Positions 6,603-11,293 of a stretch of 12,486 bases of DNA are shown here, one piece after another. Position 1 is the first letter of the stretch. Every line of letters starts with the position of its first letter. Under the pieces are notes generated by a model, which was not told where the DNA came from, searched no databases, and worked only from the letters and a program-made list of their open reading frames with translations. Origin of the DNA: Desulfobacteraceae bacterium (GTDB lineage Bacteria > Desulfobacterota > Desulfobulbia > Desulfobulbales > Desulfobulbaceae). The stretch spans positions 1 to 12,486 of the forward strand of contig JALHJD010000062.1 of the NCBI GenBank assembly GCA_022837185.1, given 5' to 3'. Made by a program: the position numbers and the translations under genes.

Positions 6603-6726
6603 CCCTCCGCAAACGGGAAAGGAGAAACGGGGAGCCGGCGGTGCATCGGTCGGCAGCGGCCGTTCCGCCTCCCTGCGGCAGGGTTGTTTCGGTGACCGGT
6701 TTCATTGAACAGTGAGGAGATCGACG

Positions 6727-6984
6727 ATGTCTTTACCCCGTGGCGGGGCATGTTGGGAAATAATGGTGTGCAAGGAAGGCGAAGGATGCCCTGTCCGGAA
6801 CCGCTCCGCCGGCAAGTGCTGGGAAAAAGGGGTTGAGGCCGGCGGCCACCCCTGGGCAGCCGGCATCTGCAGGGAATGTATTGTCTATCTGCTCCGGAAC
6901 AAAAGAGAGCTGTTTTCGGAGGAGGAACTCCGGGCACTGGCCGAACGCAGGGTTTCCTGCTCCTGTTTTCTGCTCAGGTCATGA
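6727..6984 (+). CDS. Small two-CW-motif Cys-rich protein
   Basis: This 85-aa cytosolic protein of unknown function has two CW motifs, C9-W10-E and C31-W32-E, spaced around C15 and C21-P22 (pattern CWExxxCxxxxxCP...CWE). C48xxC51 (ICRECIVY) and C78xC80 follow. The pattern fits the two-CW domain proteins found in Desulfobacterota, sometimes attached to signalling proteins; binding of a metal or Fe-S cluster is inferred from the cysteines only. The ATG at 6727 is chosen because GAGGAG sits 7 nt before it; the in-frame GTG at 6712 overlaps that ribosome binding site and is rejected. The gene lies about 198 nt downstream of the Fur-box-like promoter, beyond a terminator-like hairpin. Hence its expression may depend on iron and on readthrough. 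Confidence 0.8.
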   Translation: MSLPRGGACWEIMVCKEGEGCPVRNRSAGKCWEKGVEAGGHPWAAGICRECIVYLLRNKRELFSEEELRALAERRVSCSCFLLRS

Positions 6985-7020
6985 ACGACGCCGCGGATGA
7001 AGAACTGCCGGGGGGTGGCG

Positions 7021-7053
7021 ATGCCCGACCGTTCAGGGCCTATCGGGGCATTT
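7021..7053 (+). terminator. Weak terminator-like hairpin after the two-CW gene
   Basis: ATGCCCGA (7021-7028) pairs with TCGGGGCAT (7043-7051), 8 bp with one bulged G and a 14-nt loop. Only TTT follows, so termination may be inefficient or Rho-assisted. Confidence 0.35.
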
Positions 7054-7064
7054 GAACAGTTTGC

Positions 7065-7093
7065 TTGACGCCGGCCCGATTGTGATCTATCCT
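7065..7093 (+). promoter_or_regulatory. Promoter for the radical-SAM gene leader
   Basis: -35 TTGACG (7065-7070, 5/6) and -10 TATCCT (7088-7093, 4/6) are separated by 17 nt. The predicted start near 7100 lies immediately before the riboswitch-like element, which supports both calls. Confidence 0.55.
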
Positions 7094-7100
7094 ATACGGG

Positions 7101-7180
7101 TTAATTGAAAGAAAGCCGAACCTGCGCAAGACAGGGACGGAAAGCCGATGTCCTTTGGAACGGCCGGGCTGTTTTGCTGC
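7101..7180 (+). promoter_or_regulatory. Candidate GEMM-I-class cyclic-dinucleotide riboswitch
   Basis: The element has the hallmarks of the GEMM-I aptamer in order. GAACC (7118-7122) leads into a stem CCTG (7121-7124)/CAGG (7132-7135) capped by a GNRA-type GCAA loop. Then come the conserved strand GGGACGGAAAGCC (7134-7146), a small hairpin GTCC (7150-7153)/GGAAC (7157-7161), and GCCGGGCTG (7163-7171). The pieces GGAAAGCC and GCCGGGCTG are as I recall them from the Geobacter GEMM-Ib RNA. At the position that discriminates c-di-GMP (G20) from 3',3'-cGAMP (A20) classes, a by-eye alignment gives G (7115). The basal helix is poor here, which lowers confidence. Ligand identity is not established. 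Confidence 0.5.
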
Positions 7181-7207
7181 ACAGTGGCGCGGCTGGATCC
7201 TCTCTTT

Positions 7208-7275
7208 CCTGTCAGACCCGGGGACAGGCCGTCCAAAGCATTGTCCACTTCCAGCCCCGACAGGTTCTGCTGTCG
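7208..7275 (+). promoter_or_regulatory. Possible expression platform: two exchangeable hairpins before the start codon
   Basis: Hairpin 1 is CCTGTC (7208-7213)/GACAGG (7223-7228). Hairpin 2 is CGACAG (7258-7263)/CTGTCG (7270-7275) and ends right before the AAGGA ribosome binding site (7276-7280). CTGTC and GACAG occur in both, so 7209-7213 can also pair with 7259-7263, and 7223-7227 with 7270-7274. This gives mutually exclusive folds. No U tract is present, so control of translation is more likely than termination. Confidence 0.4.
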
Positions 7276-7286
7276 AAGGAATCCCC

Positions 7287-8783
7287 ATGTCTATGAAAAT
7301 ACTGCTTGTCTACCCTGAATATCCGGATACGTTCTGGAGCTTTAAATACGCGCTCAAGTTCATTGCCAAAAAAGCCGCCTTCCCGCCCCTCGGTCTGCTG
7401 ACCGTTGCCGCCCTGCTCCCTGACCACTGGGAGAAAAAACTCGTCGACATGAACGTCGAAAAACTGTCGGATGAGCATATCGACTGGGCGGACCTGGTGT
7501 TTCTCGGCGCCATGATCGTCCAGGCCGACAGTGCCCGGGAGGTTGTCCGGCGGTGCGGCGCGGCCGGCAAAAAAATTGTCGCCGGCGGACCCCTTTTTAC
7601 CACGCAATACCGGAAATTCACGGAAATTGATCACTTTGTCCTCAACGAAGCGGAAACCACCCTGCCCTCCTTCCTTGCCGATCTGGCCAAGGGCTCTCCC
7701 GGCCGGGTGTATGCCTCCGAATTGAAACCGGACATCAGCGCCACCCCCGTGCCGCTCTGGTCGCTGATCAATATGAAGAATTACGCGACCATGCCGGTTC
7801 AGTATTCGCGGGGATGCCCCTACAACTGCGAATTCTGCGATATAGTCATCATGAACGGCAGAATTCCCCGGACCAAGACCCCCGGGCAGATGGTCAGGGA
7901 GTTCCAGGCCCTGTTCGACGCCGGGTGGCGCAAGTCCGTTTTTATTGTTGACGACAACTTCATCGGCAACAAGGGGAAGGTCAAGCAGGTCCTGCCCCTG
8001 CTGGCCGAGTGGCAGAAAAAGCATAAATACCCGTTCGCCCTGCTCACCGAGGCCAGCATCGACCTGGCGAAGGATGGAGAGCTGATGCAGATGATGAGCA
8101 AGGCCAATTTCTTCAAGGTATTTGTCGGGCTCGAATCTCCCAACACGGAAAGTCTGCAGGAATGCGGCAAACACCAGAACACCTCGGGCGATCTCTCCGC
8201 GGCGGTTGACGTCATTCACCGCAACGGCATGCAGGTGATGGGGGGGTTCATCGTCGGTTTCGACCATGACCCGGAAAATATCTTTGACATGCAGATGAAA
8301 TTCATCCAGGAAGTAGGTATTGTCACGGCAATGGTCGGTCTGCTGACCGCCCTTCCCCAGACCCGCCTCTGGCACCGTCTGAAAGCGGAAGGAAGGCTGC
8401 TCGGCGACGCCAGCGGCGAAAACACGGACGGCTTCCTGAACTTCCAGCCCCTCATGGACCGGGAACTGCTGCTCAACGGCTACAGGAGGCTGCTGGAGAG
8501 GATCTATTCGCAGAAGTATTATTATCAGCGGATCAATACCTTTCTGAAGAGTTACAGGCCGACGGTCCGTGGCCGGATAACCGGAGAGGATATCAAGGCG
8601 CTGCTGCGGAGCGTCTGGCAGCTCGGGGTCAAATCAGGAGCGCGCTTCCGCTACTGGAAACTGATCACCAAAACCCTGCTGTTCAAGCGCAAGGCGATTC
8701 CCACCGCCGTGGAACTTGCCATTTACGGCCTGCATTTTGAACAGATCCTCAAACGGTTGGACAACAGCGCGCGCAATCAATAA
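7287..8783 (+). CDS. B12-binding radical SAM protein with DUF4070-like C terminus
   Basis: This 498-aa protein has an N-terminal cobalamin-binding Rossmann fold (about 1-150: MKILLVYPEYP, FPPLGLLTVAALLP, GGPLFTT), a radical-SAM core with the cluster cysteines C177, C181 and C184 (RGCPYNCEFCDI), and a C-terminal region of about 150 residues of the type found in the HpnP-like group. Relatives include hopanoid C-2 methylase and other cobalamin-dependent methylases of unreactive carbons, so methylation is the best guess; the substrate is unknown. No neighbouring hopanoid gene is visible. The ATG at 7287 has AAGGA 6 nt upstream; an open frame reaching back to 7155 runs through the leader RNA and is rejected. 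The gene appears to be transcribed alone from 7065-7093 under the GEMM-like leader. Confidence 0.9.
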   Translation: MSMKILLVYPEYPDTFWSFKYALKFIAKKAAFPPLGLLTVAALLPDHWEKKLVDMNVEKLSDEHIDWADLVFLGAMIVQADSAREVVRRCGAAGKKIVAGGPLFTTQYRKFTEIDHFVLNEAETTLPSFLADLAKGSPGRVYASELKPDISATPVPLWSLINMKNYATMPVQYSRGCPYNCEFCDIVIMNGRIPRTKTPGQMVREFQALFDAGWRKSVFIVDDNFIGNKGKVKQVLPLLAEWQKKHKYPFALLTEASIDLAKDGELMQMMSKANFFKVFVGLESPNTESLQECGKHQNTSGDLSAAVDVIHRNGMQVMGGFIVGFDHDPENIFDMQMKFIQEVGIVTAMVGLLTALPQTRLWHRLKAEGRLLGDASGENTDGFLNFQPLMDRELLLNGYRRLLERIYSQKYYYQRINTFLKSYRPTVRGRITGEDIKALLRSVWQLGVKSGARFRYWKLITKTLLFKRKAIPTAVELAIYGLHFEQILKRLDNSARNQ

Positions 8784-8947
8784 ATAATACACTGCGGGAA
8801 AAGGAAAGTTCTGCGGACGGCGCCTGGAGAATCTCCTGAACGGTATCGTGCGCAACGGCGGGCAGGCAATGTTTCCCGTGACGGTTTACAAACGGAAAAA
8901 GTCTTCCTCCGGGGCGGCGCATTTTCCTCAACAACAAGGACGGCACA
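8784..8947. other. Intergenic region without a clear element
   Basis: This 164-nt gap separates the radical-SAM gene from the 47-aa gene. I see no strong terminator, promoter or repeat; GGAG/CTCC around 8825-8837 is only a 4-bp stem. The 47-aa gene may be read through from upstream. Confidence 0.4.
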
Positions 8948-9091
8948 TTGGCAAAATCAAATTATCAGTATGAAAAAAGGCAGAGAGAGTTGACCAAGAA
9001 AAAGAAAAAGGAGGAAAAGATGCAGCGCCGGCTCGACAAGCGGACCGCGGAGCAGAAAGATGATTCGGATAAGGCCGCCGGCGAGGAGTGA
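8948..9091 (+). CDS. 47-aa Lys/Glu-rich conserved small protein (TTG start)
   Basis: The reading frame begins with TTG and gives MAKSNYQYEKRQRELTKKKK followed by KEEKMQRRLDKRTAEQKD and an acidic tail (DKAAGEE). AAGGA at 8936-8940 lies 7 nt before the TTG, a normal distance, and this supports the start. The N terminus resembles a small, highly charged protein that I recall from many proteobacteria, annotated as hypothetical; the recollection is not checked. The strongly basic heptad-like middle probably forms a single charged helix, possibly RNA- or ribosome-associated, but no function is known. It lies between the radical-SAM gene and the tRNA-Cys terminator, on the opposite strand to the tRNA. 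Confidence 0.78.
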   Translation: MAKSNYQYEKRQRELTKKKKKEEKMQRRLDKRTAEQKDDSDKAAGEE

Positions 9092-9150
9092 GGGTCATTT
9101 TTTCCCTACGCTGAGAAAAAGGCTGTAAAGCGAAAAACGATGCGTTTGCC

Positions 9151-9180
9151 TGCGGAACTGCCCGCAAATTGCTTTCCGCA
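9151..9180. repeat. 7-bp inverted repeat
   Basis: TGCGGAA (9151-9157) and TTCCGCA (9174-9180) are perfect inverted copies with a 16-nt loop, between the 47-aa gene and the tRNA-Cys terminator. No T run follows on the plus strand, so its role is unclear. Confidence 0.35.
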
Positions 9181-9194
9181 CGGAGATGGTCGAC

Positions 9195-9237
9195 AAAAAA
9201 AGGGTTTACTGGATGTGACCGAATCCTGTAAACCCTT
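9195..9237 (-). terminator. Strong intrinsic terminator of tRNA-Cys
   Basis: Read on the minus strand, AAGGGTTTAC (9237-9228) pairs with GTAAACCCTT (9209-9200) over 10 bp. A T.T mismatch follows, then 4 further bp (GGAT/ATCC) and an 8-nt loop. A run of seven U (9201-9195) ends the structure. It begins 7 nt after the CCA end of the tRNA. Confidence 0.88.
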
Positions 9238-9243
9238 ATCTTT

Positions 9244-9318
<75 letters not shown>

Positions 9319-9338
9319 CTGACTGACAGTGAGGGCAC

Positions 9339-9366
9339 TTTATACCAAAGTTTGCAGATTTGACAA
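9339..9366 (-). promoter_or_regulatory. tRNA-Cys promoter
   Basis: On the minus strand, -35 TTGTCA (9361-9366, 5/6) and an extended -10 (TGG then TATAAA, hexamer at 9339-9344, 5/6) are separated by 16 nt. The start near 9332 is about 13 nt before the mature tRNA 5' end. Confidence 0.75.
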
Positions 9367-9388
9367 GGGGAAACCGCCGGAAAAGAAT
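9360..9388 (+). promoter_or_regulatory. Candidate rnc promoter, -35 shared with the tRNA-Cys promoter
   Basis: A perfect -35 TTGACA (9360-9365) is followed after 17 nt by AAGAAT (9383-9388, 4/6). The start near 9395 leaves a leader of about 70 nt. The -35 overlaps that of the tRNA-Cys promoter on the other strand at 9361-9365. Confidence 0.45.
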
Positions 9389-9401
9389 CCTGCCGGGGCG
9401 G
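9374..9401 (+). repeat. Bulged stem in the rnc leader region
   Basis: CCGCCGG (9374-9380) can pair with CCGGGGCGG (9393-9401), 7 bp with a 2-nt bulge and a 12-nt loop. It overlaps the proposed rnc -10, so it would only be in RNA made from an upstream start. E. coli rnc is autoregulated by cleavage of a leader stem, but nothing here proves the same. Confidence 0.25.
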
Positions 9402-9464
9402 ATGGCCGAGACCGAGGAGACGGCGGCAACAAAGCAGCAACGACAGAGGGGATGAAAAGACAAG

Positions 9465-10238
9465 ATGACCGCGACGCTTGACACCCTGGTGCAGGACAAC
9501 AGGAAAAGACTCGAGGAGCTGCAGGCCAGGATCGGGTACCGGTTCAAGGACCTTCGCCTCCTGCAGCTGGCGCTGGTGCACAGCTCGTTCGCCTTCGAGC
9601 GGATGAAAAGGAGCGCCCGCCACAACGAGACCCAGGAATTTCTCGGCGACGCAGTCCTGGATCTTACCCTGGGCTATATCCTTTTTACCCGTTTTCCGGA
9701 AAAACGGGAGGGACAGTTGACCCGCATCCGAGCGGCCCTGGTCAACGAATCCGGCCTGGCCGAGATGGCCCGGCAGATCGGGCTGGGCGAATTTCTGGTC
9801 CTGGGCCATGGCGAGGAAGCATCGGGAGGCCGGGAGAAGTCGTCCATCCTTTCCTGCGCCTACGAGGCCCTGATCGGCGCCCTGTTTCTTGACGGCGGGT
9901 ACGAGGAGGCCCTTTCGTTTGTCCGCCGCTGGTTTGAACCGTTGATTGAGCGGCGCAGCGAAGAACTTCTGGCCGGGGATGCAAAGAGCACCTTGCAGGA
10001 ATTTCTGCAGGAACGATTTACCGAAGGACCGGTTTACGTGCTGGACGCCGAGGAGGGTCCGGCCCATGCCCGGATTTTCACGGTGTCGGTCCGGTTCAGG
10101 GGCGAAACGCTCGGTTGCGGCCGAGCCTCCAGCAAAAAAGAGGCGGAGCAGACCGCCGCGCGCCGCGCCCTCCGCTTTCTGCATTCCCGGAGGGAGCGCG
10201 GCGAACAGGCGGCGGACAGGAGCGAAACCCCGGCGTAG
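9465..10238 (+). CDS. rnc: Ribonuclease III
   Basis: This 257-aa cytosolic endonuclease cleaves double-stranded RNA, including rRNA precursors and sense-antisense duplexes. The RNase III domain (about 15-165) carries the signature NETQEFLGDAVLDL (54-67) with E55, E58 and D62, and YEALIGALFLDGG (133-145) with E134. A double-stranded RNA-binding domain covers about 171-241 (STLQEFLQ, then SSKKEAEQTAARRAL), followed by a short charged tail. The family motif before the last glutamate is normally A-D-x-x-E; here it is S-C-A-Y-E, so the metal-site Asp (E. coli D114) appears to be C131. The remaining active-site acids are kept, so some activity is expected. The ATG at 9465 has only a weak Shine-Dalgarno. 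A radical-SAM gene follows 17 nt later. Confidence 0.96.
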   Translation: MTATLDTLVQDNRKRLEELQARIGYRFKDLRLLQLALVHSSFAFERMKRSARHNETQEFLGDAVLDLTLGYILFTRFPEKREGQLTRIRAALVNESGLAEMARQIGLGEFLVLGHGEEASGGREKSSILSCAYEALIGALFLDGGYEEALSFVRRWFEPLIERRSEELLAGDAKSTLQEFLQERFTEGPVYVLDAEEGPAHARIFTVSVRFRGETLGCGRASSKKEAEQTAARRALRFLHSRRERGEQAADRSETPA

Positions 10239-10255
10239 CGGGCGGTTTATTTCCC

Positions 10256-11290
10256 ATGGCTTTTGTCATTCCGGTTTTCATTCCCCACCAGGGCTGCCCC
10301 CATACCTGTGTATTCTGCAACCAGCACACCATCACCGGGTTGGCCGGTCCCGCTCCCGTGACGCCGGATGGGGTGCGGGCCGTCATTGAACAATGGCTGG
10401 CCAGGAGTCCCGGCAGGATTGCCGGCGGCGCCCAGGTGGCGTTTTACGGCGGCAGCTTCACCGGCTTGCCGCGGTCCCGCCAGGGGGAATTGCTCGATGG
10501 TGTGGCGCCCTTCCTGGAGGCGGGCCGGGTGCGGGAAATACGTCTGTCAACCAGGCCCGATTATATCGACGGGCCGACGGTCGATTTTTTGCGGCAGCGG
10601 GGGGTGACCATTGTCGAGCTGGGCGTGCAGTCGATGGACCAGGTGGTCCTCGACGCCTGCGGCCGCGGCCACACTCCCGGACAGGCCGTTGAAGCGGTCA
10701 GGCTGCTCCGGCGCGGGGGCATGCAGGTCGGTCTCCAGTTGATGGTCGGCCTTCCCCGGGAAACCACCGCTTCCTTCCTGCGGACTGTCCGCGAAGCCGC
10801 GCGCCTGCAGCCTGATTTCATCAGGATCTATCCGGTCCTGGTGCTGCGGGGGAGCGAACTGGCGGACATGCTTGCCCGGGGGAAATACCGGCCGCTGTCG
10901 CTGGGCGGGGGAGTGGTCCGGGCAGCCCGGATGAAAGAATATTTTGCCGCCCGCGGCATCAGGGTGGTGCGGATGGGGCTGCAGGCCGGACCGGAACTGG
11001 AAAAATGGCTCGTGGCCGGGCCGTACCATCCCGCCTTCGGCGAAATGGTCAATGCCCGCATCATGCTGAACAGAACCAGACGGATTTTACGGGACGTGCG
11101 GGAGGGAGAACCGGTGCGGCTGTCCATCTCGGCACGGGACCGCTCAACTTTTTGCGGAGTCCGGTCGGCGAACATCGCCAGGCTGCGGGATCTCGGCCTC
11201 CTGGACCGGTTCTCGCTGGTCACCGATGCGGACCAGCCGCGTCATACCGTCCGGGTAATGAATGATTCTGAACCTGCCTGTATTGAATAA
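10256..11290 (+). CDS. Elp3-like radical SAM protein without acetyltransferase domain
   Basis: This 344-aa protein has the Elp3/MiaB/NifB-type radical-SAM core. The cluster cysteines are C14, C18 and C21 in GCPHTCVFCNQ, followed by VAFYGGSFTGLP, IRLSTRPDYID, VELGVQSMD and MVGLPRET. These blocks are typical of Elp3-like proteins and of oxygen-independent coproporphyrinogen oxidase relatives. Unlike Elp3 it ends about 100 residues after the core and has no GNAT domain, so tRNA acetylation like that of Elongator is not expected. Its reaction is unknown. The ATG at 10256 is chosen because it places the Cys motif at the usual distance from the N terminus; longer in-frame starts would overlap rnc. 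It begins 17 nt after rnc, and the ABC-F gene begins 3 nt after it, so the three probably form one operon. Confidence 0.88.
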   Translation: MAFVIPVFIPHQGCPHTCVFCNQHTITGLAGPAPVTPDGVRAVIEQWLARSPGRIAGGAQVAFYGGSFTGLPRSRQGELLDGVAPFLEAGRVREIRLSTRPDYIDGPTVDFLRQRGVTIVELGVQSMDQVVLDACGRGHTPGQAVEAVRLLRRGGMQVGLQLMVGLPRETTASFLRTVREAARLQPDFIRIYPVLVLRGSELADMLARGKYRPLSLGGGVVRAARMKEYFAARGIRVVRMGLQAGPELEKWLVAGPYHPAFGEMVNARIMLNRTRRILRDVREGEPVRLSISARDRSTFCGVRSANIARLRDLGLLDRFSLVTDADQPRHTVRVMNDSEPACIE

Positions 11291-11293
11291 TCC

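Noticed and set aside
5704..6705. Minus-strand open frame covering thpR and its downstream region
   Set aside because: No recognisable domain, and it would overlap thpR fully and the start of permease 2.
6712..6726. GTG start giving the two-CW protein five extra residues
   Set aside because: The GTG overlaps the GAGGAG that serves the ATG at 6727.
7111..7148. Direct repeat GAAAGCCGA at 7111 and 7140
   Set aside because: Only 9 nt long; the second copy is explained by the conserved GEMM strand.
7155..7286. Extended N terminus for the radical-SAM protein
   Set aside because: It would translate the structured leader; the ATG at 7287 has AAGGA at the right distance and gives the usual MKILLVYP start.
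7212..8375. Minus-strand open frame opposite the radical-SAM gene
   Set aside because: Antisense shadow with no motif; the plus-strand protein has the CxxxCxxC cluster motif and a promoter.
8757..8789. Possible promoter TTGGAC with AATAAT for the 47-aa gene
   Set aside because: The spacing is 21 nt, and the alternative hexamer at 8781 matches poorly.
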